64,000 bases of DNA from Caulobacter segnis ATCC 21756 (GCF_000092285.1 NC_014100.1:2356001-2420000), one strand, 5' to 3'. Counted from the first letter of the stretch, positions 1 to 10,298 are shown. The notes: generated by a model not told the origin, from the sequence alone. A program made the numbers and translations.

Positions 1-1153
<1,153 letters not shown>

Positions 1154-1154
<1 letters not shown>

Positions 1155-2293
1155 TAAGCCACCTCCCGGCGCCGGGCGCCGATACGCTTCCAGGCGGCGA
1201 GCCAGGCGTCGCCGCACTTGATCCAATCGTCTTCCGTGCTCGCCCAGCCGCCGCTGATACGCAGGGCGAACGGGGCGAGATCGGCGCGGCCCATGGCTTC
1301 CACCACGCGGCTGGCCTTGACCTTGCCCGAAGAGCAGGCGCTGCCGGCGCTGACCATGATCCCGGCCAGGTCCATGTTCATGACCTGGACCTCGGAGCCG
1401 AAGCCCTCGCCCGCCAAGCACAACGTCTGGGGAAGGCGATCAGCCCCCTCGCCCAGCACGACCGCGCCCTCGGCTTTCAGCCGCTGGGCCAGGGCGTCGC
1501 GCCATTGGGCCTGTTCGGCCATCGAGGCAAGGCCTTCCTGGGCCGCCTGGGCCGCCGCGCCGAACGCGGCGATGCCGGCGACATTCTCGGTGCCGGCCCG
1601 GCGACCGCGCTCCTGACCACCGCCATGAAGGCGACGGGTGACCGTGGCGCGGGTCCCGGCGACCAGAGCGCCGACGCCCTGCGGCCCACCCAACTTGTGG
1701 GCCGACAGCGCCATGGTGTCGGCGCCGAGGCCGGAGAAGTCGATCGCGATCTTGCCGGCGGCCTGGACGGCGTCGACATGCAGCCAGCCGTCGTGGGCGC
1801 GCACGAGGGCTGACGCCTTATCCACAGGCTGGATGACGCCGGTCTCGTTGTTGGCCAGCATCAGGCAGACCAGGGTCTTGCCCGGCTTTTCAAGCGCTTG
1901 CGCCAGCCAGCCGAGATCGGCGACGCCATTGTTGTCCACAGGCAGGACCTCGACCGGCAGGCCAGAAGTCTTCGCCGTCTCGGTGACCGCGTCGTGCTCG
2001 ATCGCGGAGATGAGGATGCGTTCGACGCCGGCCGCCTTGGCGCTCTCGATGGCCAAGGCGTTGGCCTCGGTCCCGCCGCTGACGAAGGTGACGGAGCCAG
2101 CGGGCACGCCGACCAGGGCGCCGACCTGCGCGCGGCCGCGCTCGACCACGTCGCGGGCGGCGCGGCCGGCGGCATGCACCGACGAGGGGTTGGCCGGGCT
2201 CTCCAGGGCGCGCAACAGCGCCTCCTTCGCCTGCGGCCGCAAAGGCGCCGTGGCGTTGTAGTCGAGATAGATGGAAGGGCGGGAGGCGTTCAC
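1154..2293 (-). CDS. Cysteine desulfurase, NifS/IscS class
   Basis: A PLP enzyme that takes sulfur from L-cysteine and passes it as a persulfide to the Suf scaffold. The 379 residues have the normal length. Visible are [10 protein letters not shown] with the PLP-contacting Asp near 174, [10 protein letters not shown] with the Schiff-base Lys at 200, NNETG near 149, and the active-site loop [11 protein letters not shown] with Cys at 320. The long, mobile Cys loop places it with IscS/NifS rather than SufS, although the partner here is SufB. The start is GTG at 2293, overlapping the iscR stop by 4 bases (GTGA). It is the second gene of iscR-desulfurase-sufB. iscS or nifS would both be reasonable names, so no symbol is given. 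Confidence 0.95.
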
Positions 2294-2766
2294 TCGGCCG
2301 CGATCTCCATCGGACGGGCCACTTTCTCGCTATTTGGCCGAAGCTCGCCCTTCAGCACGTCGGCGACCGACACGCTGGCGAGATAGCCGTGAATCTGGCG
2401 GCCCATCTCTTCCCAGAGATTATGCGTCATGCAGCGCTCGCCGCCGGCCATGCAGCCCTTGGCTTGGCCCTTGGTGAAGTTGCAGCGGGTGGCGCGCAGC
2501 GGTTCGTCCACCGCCAGCACGATGTCGGCGATGAAGGTTTCGGTAGAGGCCTTGGCCAGGCGATAGCCGCCGCCCGGCCCGCGAGCGCTGATCACCAGGC
2601 CCTTGCGGCGCAGGCGCGCGAAGAGCTGCTCAAGATAGGAAAGCGAGATCTGTTGGCGCGCGGCGATCTCGGCCAGGGCCACGGCGCGGCCCTCGCCTTC
2701 GTCCTGGCGCTTGGCCAGGTCGGTCATCGCCATGACCGCGTATCGTCCTTTGGTGCTCAGGCGCAT
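2290..2766 (-). CDS. iscR: Rrf2-family Fe-S regulator IscR
   Basis: A transcriptional regulator that senses Fe-S status by holding a [2Fe-2S] cluster and controls the Fe-S assembly genes that follow it. I choose the ATG at 2766 (MRLSTKGRYAVMAM, 158 residues), which gives the canonical Rrf2 N-terminus; an upstream in-frame ATG would add ten unconserved residues. The winged-helix region covers about residues 1-65. The cluster ligands are visible as Cys95, Cys105, Cys112 and His115 (CMTHNLW). The first Cys spacing (nine residues) is longer than in E. coli IscR (five). It is the first gene of the operon and is preceded by a promoter with an IscR-like half-site, which suggests autoregulation. RirA is a less likely alternative. 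Confidence 0.92.
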   Translation of the reverse strand: MRLSTKGRYAVMAMTDLAKRQDEGEGRAVALAEIAARQQISLSYLEQLFARLRRKGLVISARGPGGGYRLAKASTETFIADIVLAVDEPLRATRCNFTKGQAKGCMAGGERCMTHNLWEEMGRQIHGYLASVSVADVLKGELRPNSEKVARPMEIAAE

Positions 2767-2860
2767 CGCCTTACCCCTTGCAGATTCCGCGCGCATCGGC
2801 TTTTGCGTGTGCTACAAGCCGCGACTTCGCGCGCGGGCCGTCGGTCCGCTTGCTGGCTGC

Positions 2861-2893
2861 GATTTAGGAAGACCAAGCGCGGCGGTCAAGTAT
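2861..2893 (-). promoter_or_regulatory. iscR promoter with IscR-like half-site
   Basis: Read on the minus strand, TTGACC (2889-2884) and TAAATC (2866-2861) are separated by exactly 17 bases, a good sigma-70-type promoter about 90 bases before the iscR start. The -35 lies inside ATACTTGACC (2893-2884), which resembles the half-site ATAGTTGACC known at the E. coli iscR promoter, and a GGTC 10 bases downstream of the GACC forms a dyad. Binding of the iscR product here is inferred. Confidence 0.6.
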
Positions 2894-2946
2894 TCTGGCG
2901 ACCCAATCGTCGGATCTTCGGCCGCTGTCGAGCTGAAGGGGATGAC

Positions 2947-3597
2947 ATGCCTGATGTGATTTTGACCGGCGCGTCTGGACGGATCGAGGGTCGCTATTCT
3001 CCCGGCAAGACCGAGACGGCGCCGATCGCCCTGATCCTGCACCCGCACCCGAAGGCCGGCGGTCACATGAACCATCCGGTTTCGGTGCAGCTGTATCACC
3101 TGTTCATGAAGCGCGGTTTCGCGACCCTGCGCTTCAACTTCCGCGGCGTGGGCCGCAGCCAGGGCGAGTTCGACGCCGGCATCGGCGAGCTGGCCGACGC
3201 GGCCACGGCGCTGGACTGGCTGCAGACCTCGAACCCGGCCGCCAGCCAGACTTGGGTCGCCGGCTTCGACTTCGGCGCCTATATCGGCATGCAACTGCTG
3301 ATGCGCCGTCCCGAGACGGACGGCTTCATCTCGGTCTCGCCGCCGACCAACATGTACGATTTCAGCTTCCTGGCCCCCTGCCCGGCCTCGGGCCTGTTCC
3401 TGACCGGCTCGGCCGACACGATCACCCCGCCGGTCGAGGTGGAGCGCGTGGTCACCAAGCTGCGGACCCAGAAGGGCATCACGATCGACTACGAGGTCAT
3501 CGACAAGGCCAGCCACTTCTGGACCGAGCATCTGCCCAGCGTCGAGAAAAGCGTCAGCGACTATCTCGACAAGCGATTGGCCGAAAATCCTATCTAG
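2947..3597 (+). CDS. Alpha/beta hydrolase, COG2945-like, with Asp at the nucleophile position
   Basis: A 216-residue cytoplasmic alpha/beta-hydrolase fold protein of unknown substrate. The frame is open further upstream, but MPDVILTG with the ATG at 2947 is the natural family start. Visible are the oxyanion-region motif HPHPKAGGHMNHPV (about 32-45), FNFRGVGRSQGEFD, an acidic residue in TGSADTITPP and the catalytic-type His in ASHFW near the end. The nucleophile elbow reads VAGFDFGAY, so the usual Ser of GxSxG is Asp108. It is divergent from iscR and is followed by a strong terminator, so it is probably transcribed alone. The fold is secure; activity is not. Confidence 0.85.
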   Translation: MPDVILTGASGRIEGRYSPGKTETAPIALILHPHPKAGGHMNHPVSVQLYHLFMKRGFATLRFNFRGVGRSQGEFDAGIGELADAATALDWLQTSNPAASQTWVAGFDFGAYIGMQLLMRRPETDGFISVSPPTNMYDFSFLAPCPASGLFLTGSADTITPPVEVERVVTKLRTQKGITIDYEVIDKASHFWTEHLPSVEKSVSDYLDKRLAENPI

Positions 3598-3604
3598 CGA
3601 GTTC

Positions 3605-3633
3605 AAAAGGCCTCCCTCCGGGGAGGCCTTTTT
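3605..3633 (+). terminator. Rho-independent terminator after the hydrolase
   Basis: A perfect 9-bp stem AAGGCCTCC/GGAGGCCTT with a 6-base loop is followed by a T run, starting 10 bases after the stop codon. The A run on the left lets it also work weakly on the other strand. Confidence 0.9.
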
Positions 3634-3711
3634 CGTTGCGCGTCGCGGCGGCTGGCGGAACATCGGTCCACGACCTATATTTTCACCGATTGATGAATAT
3701 CAAGCGAGGCG

Positions 3712-5010
3712 GTGATGCACTACGACATCGTCATCGTCGGCGGCGGCGCCGGCGGACTGGAACTGGCGTCGCGGCTGGGCCGCAGGCTGGGCGGTCGGCC
3801 CAATACACCCCATCGGGGCAAGCGCCGGGTGCTGCTGATCGACCGCTCCAGCTTCCACATCTGGAAGCCGACCCTGCACGAGGTGGCGGCCGGCACCCTC
3901 GACGTCCACCAGGAAGGCATTTCCTATTCGATCCTCGGCCGCTCCAACGGCTTCAACTTCCTCCTCGGCGAGCTCGAGACCTTCGATCCCGGCGCCAAGC
4001 GCCTGACTCTCAGGGCGATCACCGACGATAACGGCCAGGTGCTGGCGCCCGAGCGCGCCATCACCTTCACCTATGGCGTCCTGGCGGTCGGCTCTGGCTC
4101 CAATCTGTTCGGCACCCCCGGCGCCGAGCAGGCTCATCTTCCGGAGCGGACCGAGGACGCCGAGGCCTTCCACGCCCGGCTGCTGGCGGCCTTCACCAAG
4201 GCCTCGTTCTCGAACGACAAGATCATGCGCGTCGCCATCGTCGGCGGCGGCGCGACCGGCGTCGAACTGTCGGCCGAGCTGATCGAGGCGCACCGCGAAT
4301 TGCTGGGCAGCTTGGGCGACGAGCAGCGTTTCCGCCTGGACATCACGGTCGTGGAAGCCGCGCCGCGCATTCTGGGCGCCCTGCCCCAGAAGATCGCCGA
4401 CAAGGCGACCCTCGCCCTGGAACGCAAGGGCGTAGCCGTGAAGACCGACGCCAAGGTGCTGGCCGTCCACGCCGATCGCCTGGAAACCAGCCAGGGCGAC
4501 GTGCCCGCCGACCTGATCGTCTGGGCGGCAGGGATCAAGGCGGCCGAGACAAACCAGGGCTTTGGCCTGGAGACCAACCGCGCCAACCAGTTCGTGGTCA
4601 ACGCCCACCTGGAGACCTCCGCCCCCGACGTCTGGGCCTTGGGCGACTGCGCCGCCGCGCCGTGGAAGGATGGCAAGACTGTCCCTGCCCGCGCCCAGGC
4701 CGCGCACCAGCAGGCCAGCTACCTGGAAAGGGCGATCATCGCGCGCCTGCGCCAGGGGCCGCTCAAGGCGCCGTTCGTCTATCGCGATTTCGGCTCGCTG
4801 GTCTCCTTGGGGGACCACAAGGGCGTGGGATCGCTGATGGGCGGGCTGGGCGGTCCGAACTTCTTCATCGAGGGGCTGCTGGCCAAGTGGGCCTACATGT
4901 CCCTGCACCTGGATCACCACCGTGCGATACTCGGCGTCGGCCGCACGGCCACCTTGGCGCTCGCGCGCCTGCTGCAGCAGCGGGTGTCAGGACGGCTGAA
5001 GCTGCACTGA
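3712..5010 (+). CDS. ndh: Type II NADH dehydrogenase (NDH-2), FAD-dependent
   Basis: A single-subunit, non-proton-pumping NADH:quinone oxidoreductase on the inner face of the membrane. The 432 residues fit the family. Visible are the N-terminal FAD Rossmann motif VGGGAGGLELA, the second dinucleotide fold VAIVGGGATGVELSAE around residue 170, DVWALGDCAA near 310 that contacts FAD, and a C-terminal amphipathic region typical of NDH-2 membrane attachment. Both the GTG at 3712 and the ATG at 3715 sit behind a GAGG ribosome-binding site; the ATG may be the true start. The terminator just upstream makes this its own transcription unit. Another flavin-linked pyridine nucleotide oxidoreductase is possible but less likely. 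Confidence 0.88.
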   Translation: MMHYDIVIVGGGAGGLELASRLGRRLGGRPNTPHRGKRRVLLIDRSSFHIWKPTLHEVAAGTLDVHQEGISYSILGRSNGFNFLLGELETFDPGAKRLTLRAITDDNGQVLAPERAITFTYGVLAVGSGSNLFGTPGAEQAHLPERTEDAEAFHARLLAAFTKASFSNDKIMRVAIVGGGATGVELSAELIEAHRELLGSLGDEQRFRLDITVVEAAPRILGALPQKIADKATLALERKGVAVKTDAKVLAVHADRLETSQGDVPADLIVWAAGIKAAETNQGFGLETNRANQFVVNAHLETSAPDVWALGDCAAAPWKDGKTVPARAQAAHQQASYLERAIIARLRQGPLKAPFVYRDFGSLVSLGDHKGVGSLMGGLGGPNFFIEGLLAKWAYMSLHLDHHRAILGVGRTATLALARLLQQRVSGRLKLH

Positions 5011-5012
5011 CC

Positions 5013-5690
5013 TCACGTGCAGGGCGGATAGTTTGTCTGAAAATAGGCCAGGTACTCGGCCATGCTCTGGGGGAACCCCATCGCCTTGCGCCGCTCGTCC
5101 ACCGTCTCGGGATCCTCCAACCGATCCGGCGCCCACTTGCCGGCCTCACACACGACCTGACTGCCATAGCGCTGCGGCCGCCCTTCGTTGAGCGCCAGAC
5201 GGTCGTACATCAGGCCGTAGTTCTGGCCGTCGACCTCGCCTTTCGCGACCAGAGGCTCCAGCACGGGCACGAAACGGCGCCAAAGCTCCAGATTAGAGTG
5301 CTGGACGATCATAAAGGCGGCCTTCGCGGCCTTGTCGCCATAGCGGCTTTTCAGAAACCAGCCCTCGGGCGGCGCCATGGCCAGGAGGGCCTTCTCGTTC
5401 TCGGCGTCCGCCTCCTCGACCGGGTCCCACATGGCCTTTCGCGCGGCGTTCATCTCTTCCGGCGGCAATAGGGAGAGATCAATGGTCACAAGAACGCGCC
5501 GACCGACCTGATCCAGCCGCCCCATCCGCTCCAGCTTCTCGGCATCGTTGGCCGGCGGCGGCAGCGCGGCCTGAGCCTTGCGTTCGGCTTCCAGGGCTTG
5601 GCGTACGGGCGCGATCAGCTCCGCGGCGCGCGGGCTAAGGGGCGGCCCATCGCTCGCGCCCAACAAGACCGCCAACAAAATCCCGATCAT
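5013..5690 (-). CDS. DUF6624-type protein of unknown function, exported
   Basis: A 225-residue protein beginning with a short hydrophobic segment (MIGILLAVLLGAS) that looks like a signal sequence or N-terminal anchor. The rest is charged and mostly helical. The C-terminal half carries the features I associate with DUF6624: an MIVQHSNLELWRRFVP helix, LMYDRLALNEGRPQRYGSQ and a final MGFPQSMAEYLAYF. Two Cys near the C-terminus (VVCEAGKW and the terminal PPCT) could form a disulfide. It converges on ndh with only 2 bases between the stop codons, so their 3' ends must overlap as transcripts. No function can be assigned. Confidence 0.72.
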   Translation of the reverse strand: MIGILLAVLLGASDGPPLSPRAAELIAPVRQALEAERKAQAALPPPANDAEKLERMGRLDQVGRRVLVTIDLSLLPPEEMNAARKAMWDPVEEADAENEKALLAMAPPEGWFLKSRYGDKAAKAAFMIVQHSNLELWRRFVPVLEPLVAKGEVDGQNYGLMYDRLALNEGRPQRYGSQVVCEAGKWAPDRLEDPETVDERRKAMGFPQSMAEYLAYFQTNYPPCT

Positions 5691-5755
5691 GCTCGCCCCC
5701 TGGCTTTAGTCCGAGGCCAGCTCAATTCAAAATCGTGGCCAAGTCTAGGCGTCGG

Positions 5756-6859
5756 TCAGGGCTCGACGATCCGACCGCCCGTCATCGGCGCCGTCACGCC
5801 GGTCGTGCCCGGGAAGCTGATCGGCAGGCCCTGGGCCGTGCGGGCGGCGAGATAGGCGAAGGCCTCGGCCTCGATGCTGTCGCCGCGCCAGCCGAAGGCC
5901 TCGGCGGTCTTCACCGGCACGGGCGCGCGCTCGGTCAGGGCGCGCATGATCTGCGGATTGTGACGGCCGCCGCCGCAGACGATCAGCGCGCTGGGCCGCG
6001 CGCCGTGGTCGAAGGCCTTGATCACCGCCTCGGCCGTGAAGGCGACGAGGGTCGCGGCCGCGTCCTCGGCCGACAGCGGCTCGACCAGGTCCAGCGGGAA
6101 GTCGTAGCGGTCCAGGGACTTGGGCGCGGGCCCGGCGAAGTAGTCGCTGGCCAGGAAGGCGTCGAGGATGGCCTGATCGACCCGGCCGGCGGCGGCCAGC
6201 CGGCCGTTCTCGTCGAACCGGCCCAGCCCGCGCTCCTGAAGCATCAGGTCGATCATGCCGTTGCCGGGGCCGGTGTCGAAGGCCCACAGGTCGTCGCCCT
6301 CTCCAATAAGGGTGATGTTGGCCACGCCGCCGATGTTCAGCGCCGCCACGGGCGCGGAGAGGCCCGAGGCGCGGGCGCGAGCGGCGTGGTAGATCGGGGC
6401 CAGCGGCGCGCCCTGCCCGCCGGCCGCCACGTCGGCGGTGCGGAAGTCGAACGCCACCGGCCGCCCCGTGGCCTTGGCCAGGCGCTCGGCGTCCAGCAGT
6501 TGCACCGTCCGACCGATCCGTTCGGGCGTCGGACGCTCATGCAGCACCGTCTGGCCGTGCACGCCCAGAAGATCGAACTCGCTCCATGCGAGGCCATGCT
6601 CGGCCAGGAAGCTCTCGGCGGCGTGAAGGTGCTCGTCGGCGACCGCCTGGGCGGCCTCGGCGAAGATCTCCGGCGCGGGCTTGCCACGCGGCCAGCCGCG
6701 GGCGACCTCGGTGGCGACCAGCAGCAAGTCCCGGGTTTCCTCGCGCAGCTTGCGCTCGCCGGCCGGGCCGAAGGCTTGAATGTCGTGGCCGTCCGTCTCC
6801 AGCACCGCCATGTCGACCGCGTCCAGCGAGGTGCCGGTCATGAATCCCAGGATCTTCAT
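5756..6859 (-). CDS. anmK: Anhydro-N-acetylmuramic acid kinase AnmK
   Basis: Cytoplasmic kinase of peptidoglycan recycling: it opens and phosphorylates 1,6-anhydro-MurNAc to give MurNAc-6-phosphate. I start at the ATG at 6859 (MKILGFMTGTSLDAVDMA, 367 residues), which gives the canonical N-terminal phosphate-binding motif GxMxGTSxDxxD; an upstream in-frame ATG adds 15 unconserved residues. Further motifs are DLLGVHGQTVLHERP, DFRTADVAAGGQGAPLAP, NIGGVANIT, FDTGPGN and CGGGRHNP, all classical for AnmK. It is divergent from tyrS. The call is very secure. Confidence 0.96.
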   Translation of the reverse strand: MKILGFMTGTSLDAVDMAVLETDGHDIQAFGPAGERKLREETRDLLLVATEVARGWPRGKPAPEIFAEAAQAVADEHLHAAESFLAEHGLAWSEFDLLGVHGQTVLHERPTPERIGRTVQLLDAERLAKATGRPVAFDFRTADVAAGGQGAPLAPIYHAARARASGLSAPVAALNIGGVANITLIGEGDDLWAFDTGPGNGMIDLMLQERGLGRFDENGRLAAAGRVDQAILDAFLASDYFAGPAPKSLDRYDFPLDLVEPLSAEDAAATLVAFTAEAVIKAFDHGARPSALIVCGGGRHNPQIMRALTERAPVPVKTAEAFGWRGDSIEAEAFAYLAARTAQGLPISFPGTTGVTAPMTGGRIVEP

Positions 6860-6982
6860 GGGAGCGTTGACTGCCACGGCCGCGAAACGGTAGCTAGGCC
6901 CCATGATCGACGCTTTCGTCCTGGCCCGCCCCTATTACCGCCCGCTGCCATAGCGGGAGGCCGACCAGACACGTCGCTTAGC

Positions 6983-7044
6983 CCCCGCCTCGCCGGGGTC
7001 GCTTTCTTTCCAGTCGATCATGCGCTCCGGCATCCTCCCCGGAG
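6983..7044 (+). promoter_or_regulatory. Two hairpins in the tyrS leader
   Basis: Two small hairpins precede tyrS: CCCCG/CGGGG at 6983-6998 and CTCCGG/CCGGAG at 7025-7044. The second hides GGAG (7041-7044), the best ribosome-binding site for an alternative tyrS start at ATG 7051. They could modulate initiation, but I see no T-box or other named element. The rest of the 257-base divergent interval to anmK shows nothing recognisable. Confidence 0.3.
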
Positions 7045-7116
7045 TCTGAAATGAAAGCCTCACAATCCAATCCCGCCGTGCTAGACGGCCCGCCAAGTCA
7101 AATAGAGAGTCGATCC

Positions 7117-8376
7117 ATGTCCGCCGCGTCGTCCTTCAAGTCAGAGTTCCTGCGAACCCTGGAGGCGCGCGGCTATATCCACCAGATCACCCATCCGGAG
7201 GAACTGGACGCGGCCGCCTCGGCCGGGATCGTCACCGCCTACATCGGTTTCGACGCCACCGCGCCATCCCTGCACGTCGGCAGCCTCATCCAGATCATGC
7301 TGCTGCGCCGCCTGCAGCAGGCCGGCCACAAGCCGATCGTCCTGATGGGCGGCGGCACCACCAAGGTCGGCGATCCCACCGGCAAGGACGAGAGCCGCAA
7401 GCTGCTGTCGGACGCCGACATCCAGGCCAACATCGCCGGCATCAAGCAGGTCTTCGCCAAGTTCCTGACCTTCGGCGACGGGCCCACCGACGCGATCATG
7501 GTCGACAACGACGTCTGGCTGTCGAAGTTCGGCTACGTCCAGTTCCTGCGCGAATACGGCGTGCACTTCACCGTCAACCGGATGCTGGCCTTCGACTCGG
7601 TCAAGCTGCGCCTAGAGCGCGAGCAGCCGATGACGTTCCTCGAGTTCAACTACATGCTGATGCAGGCGGTGGACTTCCTGGAGCTGAACCGCGCCCACGG
7701 CTGCGTGCTGCAGATGGGCGGCTCGGACCAGTGGGGCAACATCCTCAACGGCGTCGAGCTGACCCGTCGCGTCGACCAGAAGAGCGCTTTCGGCCTGACG
7801 ACGCCGCTCCTGGCCACCGCCTCGGGCGCCAAGATGGGCAAGACGGCGGCCGGCGCGGTGTGGCTGAACGCCGAGCAGCTGAGCCCCTACGACTACTGGC
7901 AGTTCTGGCGCAACACCGAGGACGCCGACGTCGGTCGCTTCCTGAAGCTGTTCACCGACCTGCCGCTCGAAAAGATCGCCGAACTGGAAGCCCTCGAAGG
8001 CGCCCAGATCAACGAGGCCAAGAAGGTGCTGGCCGACGAAGCCACCCGCATGGCCCACGGCGAGGAAGAGGCCCGCAAGGCCCGCGACGCCGCCGAGAAG
8101 GCGTTCGAACAGGGCGCGCTGTCGGCCGACCTGCCGACCTTCGAGGTTCCGGCGGCGGATCTTGAGGCCGGGATCGTGCTGGCGGCGCTCTTCACCGACG
8201 CGGGTCTGGCCGGTTCTCGGGGCGAGGCGCGTCGCCTGGCTCAGGGCGGTGGCCTGAAGGTCAACGACAAGGCGGAGGCCGACGCCAACCGGACGATCAC
8301 CTCGGCCGATCTCGTCGAGGGCGTGGTCAAACTCGCCGCCGGCAAGAAGAAGATCGTGTTGGTGAAGCCCGTTTAG
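7117..8376 (+). CDS. tyrS: Tyrosyl-tRNA synthetase
   Basis: Charges tRNA-Tyr in the cytoplasm. With the start at ATG 7117 ([12 protein letters not shown]) the protein has 419 residues, the usual bacterial TyrRS length. The class I signature is seen as [12 protein letters not shown], where HVGS replaces HIGH, and the KMSKS loop as [13 protein letters not shown] (KMGKT), together with [13 protein letters not shown]-terminal S4 RNA-binding domain (roughly 350-415, [16 protein letters not shown]) is present. An in-frame ATG at 7051 with a good ribosome-binding site would add 22 unconserved residues; I prefer 7117 because that start is close to the family N-terminus, but 7051 cannot be excluded. 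Confidence 0.97.
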   Translation: MSAASSFKSEFLRTLEARGYIHQITHPEELDAAASAGIVTAYIGFDATAPSLHVGSLIQIMLLRRLQQAGHKPIVLMGGGTTKVGDPTGKDESRKLLSDADIQANIAGIKQVFAKFLTFGDGPTDAIMVDNDVWLSKFGYVQFLREYGVHFTVNRMLAFDSVKLRLEREQPMTFLEFNYMLMQAVDFLELNRAHGCVLQMGGSDQWGNILNGVELTRRVDQKSAFGLTTPLLATASGAKMGKTAAGAVWLNAEQLSPYDYWQFWRNTEDADVGRFLKLFTDLPLEKIAELEALEGAQINEAKKVLADEATRMAHGEEEARKARDAAEKAFEQGALSADLPTFEVPAADLEAGIVLAALFTDAGLAGSRGEARRLAQGGGLKVNDKAEADANRTITSADLVEGVVKLAAGKKKIVLVKPV

Positions 8377-8449
8377 TTATCGTATGCCGGACGGACTTAA
8401 CCGGCCCGTCCGGCCCCTCACCTGTTTCGAGTGATCGAGGAAGAGACCG

Positions 8450-8911
8450 ATGCTGCAACCCGGCGACAAGGCCCCCGATTTCGACCTCCCGACCGACACC
8501 GGTCGCGTCAGCCTGTCGGCCCTGAAGGGCAAGAATGTCGTCCTCTACTTCTATCCGAAGGACGACACGGCCGGCTGCACCTCCGAAGCGCTGCAGTTCT
8601 CGTCCGAGGTCGAGGAGTTCCAGAAGCTGGGCGCGGTCATCATCGGCGTCTCCAAGGACAGCGCCGCCTCCCACGCCAAGTTTCGCGCCAAGCACGACCT
8701 GACCATCGAACTGGCCGCCGACCCCATGGGCGACATCGTCGAGGCCTATGGCGCCTGGGTCGAGAAAAGCATGTACGGCCGCAAGTACATGGGCATCGAC
8801 CGCTCCACCTTCCTGATCGACCGCGAGGGCGTCGTGCGCGAGGTCTGGCGCAAGGTGAAGGTGCCGGGGCACATCAAGGCCGTCATGAACGCCGCCAAGG
8901 CTATTAAGTAA
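8450..8911 (+). CDS. bcp: Peroxiredoxin, BCP/PrxQ subfamily, apparently 1-Cys
   Basis: A 153-residue thiol peroxidase that reduces hydrogen peroxide and organic peroxides in the cytoplasm. The peroxidatic Cys43 lies in DDTAGCTSEALQF. In 2-Cys members the resolving Cys sits five residues later (position 48), where this protein has Leu, and there is no other Cys; it therefore looks like a 1-Cys enzyme that must be reduced by an external thiol. Other family motifs are VVLYFYPKDDT and YMGIDRSTFLIDREG. A good GAGGAAGAGA ribosome-binding site precedes the ATG. It follows tyrS by 73 bases and may be read from the same transcript. Confidence 0.93.
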   Translation: MLQPGDKAPDFDLPTDTGRVSLSALKGKNVVLYFYPKDDTAGCTSEALQFSSEVEEFQKLGAVIIGVSKDSAASHAKFRAKHDLTIELAADPMGDIVEAYGAWVEKSMYGRKYMGIDRSTFLIDREGVVREVWRKVKVPGHIKAVMNAAKAIK

Positions 8912-9146
8912 GTTCGACGGCTTCGGGAACGCTTGCGCCGCGCGCGTGTTGTATTGGCGCCTCAACCTGTGGCGTTTCCACGACTTACGCGGTTAACGCG
9001 TATTTCCTCTGGTCAGAAAACGTTAAGGATCGAGGCGCAAAATGACTTTTCGCGACTCGCGTCCTTTCAGGGCGCGAAGAGTCTTGCACGTTAGCGTTTT
9101 ATCGTTCCATATCCCCCAGACCTGAAACGGGGGGTTTCCTGGGACG

Positions 9147-10298
9147 ATGGCGATCAAGCGCTTCAAGCGACTGCGGCAATCTCTCGAGGCCCTGTTTCCT
9201 GAACGGCATGTCTACGTCCGCTCTGGCGGCGAGATGCGCGGCTATGTTCTCTCCACCAACAAACAACTGATCGGCGCGGGCTGCGTCGGCGCTGGCGCTC
9301 TGTGGATGGGCGTGTGCACGGCCGCCATGCTGATCAATGTTCTGTCGGTCAGCTCGACCGATCAGCAGGTGATCAAGCAGAAGGCCTACTACGAGCGGCT
9401 GAACGCCGACCGCCAGGCTCGCCTGAACAGCGCCGTGGCTCAGCTTTCCGCGACCAACGGCTCGCTCGACGAGCTGGCCAGCTCGGTCGAGAAGCGCCAC
9501 GCCGCCCTCGCCCTCCTGGTTTCCGATTTCAAGGGCGTTCCGGGCGCCGCCGACGCCCTGAGCGTCGCCAAGCCGCGCCTGCTTGCCGCCGGCCCGGTCG
9601 AGCGCATCCAGGCCACGCGCATGGATCAAGAGCGCCTGATCGACGCCGCCGAAGGCTTCGCCAAGAGCCGCGCCGAACGGCTGCGCCTGGCCATGCGCAT
9701 GGCCGGCCTCGACGCCTCTTCGTTCACCGGACGAGGCGTCTCGCTGGGCGGTCCGCTGATCGAGGCCAAGGACCCGCGCGCGCTGGCCGCGGTTCTGGAC
9801 GTCGACGAGGATTTCGCCAGCCGCATCCAGCACGCCGCGAACGACATGTCGGACATGCGCAGCCTGGGCGCGGCGGTCAAAAAGCTGCCGTTCTATCGGC
9901 CGACCAGCAATCCAGCCCTGTCGTCCAGCTACGGCGTCCGCTTCGATCCGTTCACGCACCGCCCGGCCTTCCACTCGGGCCTCGACTTCCCCGGCGCCAT
10001 GCGCACGCCGATCATGGCCACCGCCCCGGGCGTCGTCTCGTTCACCGGCGTCCGCGCGGGCTACGGCAATACGGTCGAGGTCGACCACGGCGGCGGCTTC
10101 AAGACCCGCTACGCGCACCTGTCCTCGATCGGCGTTCGCGTCGGTCAGCGGGTGACGATCGGCTCGCGCGTCGGCGCGATGGGCTCGACGGGCCGCTCGA
10201 CCGGCCCGCATCTGCATTACGAAGTCTGGGTCAATGGCAAGGCCCAGAACCCCAACCGCTTCTTGAGGGCTGGTGAGTATGTTCAGCAAACAAGCTAA
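9147..10298 (+). CDS. lmdC: Membrane-anchored M23 peptidase LmdC, partner of bactofilin
   Basis: A 383-residue inner-membrane protein with a basic cytoplasmic tail, one transmembrane segment (about 42-66), a periplasmic helical region (about 70-250) and a C-terminal LytM/M23 endopeptidase domain. The zinc ligands look intact: HSGLD near 275-279 and the HLHYE motif near 355, with RYAHLS between. The enzyme should cut peptidoglycan cross-links. The neighbouring bacA gene overlaps its 3' end by 20 bases. In the related stalked bacterium Hyphomonas neptunium a protein of this type, LmdC, is known to act with BacA in shaping the cell; the name is transferred on that basis and on synteny. About 235 bases upstream hold its promoter but I see no clear regulator site. 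Confidence 0.88.
   Translation: MAIKRFKRLRQSLEALFPERHVYVRSGGEMRGYVLSTNKQLIGAGCVGAGALWMGVCTAAMLINVLSVSSTDQQVIKQKAYYERLNADRQARLNSAVAQLSATNGSLDELASSVEKRHAALALLVSDFKGVPGAADALSVAKPRLLAAGPVERIQATRMDQERLIDAAEGFAKSRAERLRLAMRMAGLDASSFTGRGVSLGGPLIEAKDPRALAAVLDVDEDFASRIQHAANDMSDMRSLGAAVKKLPFYRPTSNPALSSSYGVRFDPFTHRPAFHSGLDFPGAMRTPIMATAPGVVSFTGVRAGYGNTVEVDHGGGFKTRYAHLSSIGVRVGQRVTIGSRVGAMGSTGRSTGPHLHYEVWVNGKAQNPNRFLRAGEYVQQTS

Noticed and set aside
8912..9146. Two TTAAC half-sites suggesting a CtrA-controlled promoter for lmdC
   Set aside because: They do not have the TTAA-N7-TTAA spacing of a CtrA box.
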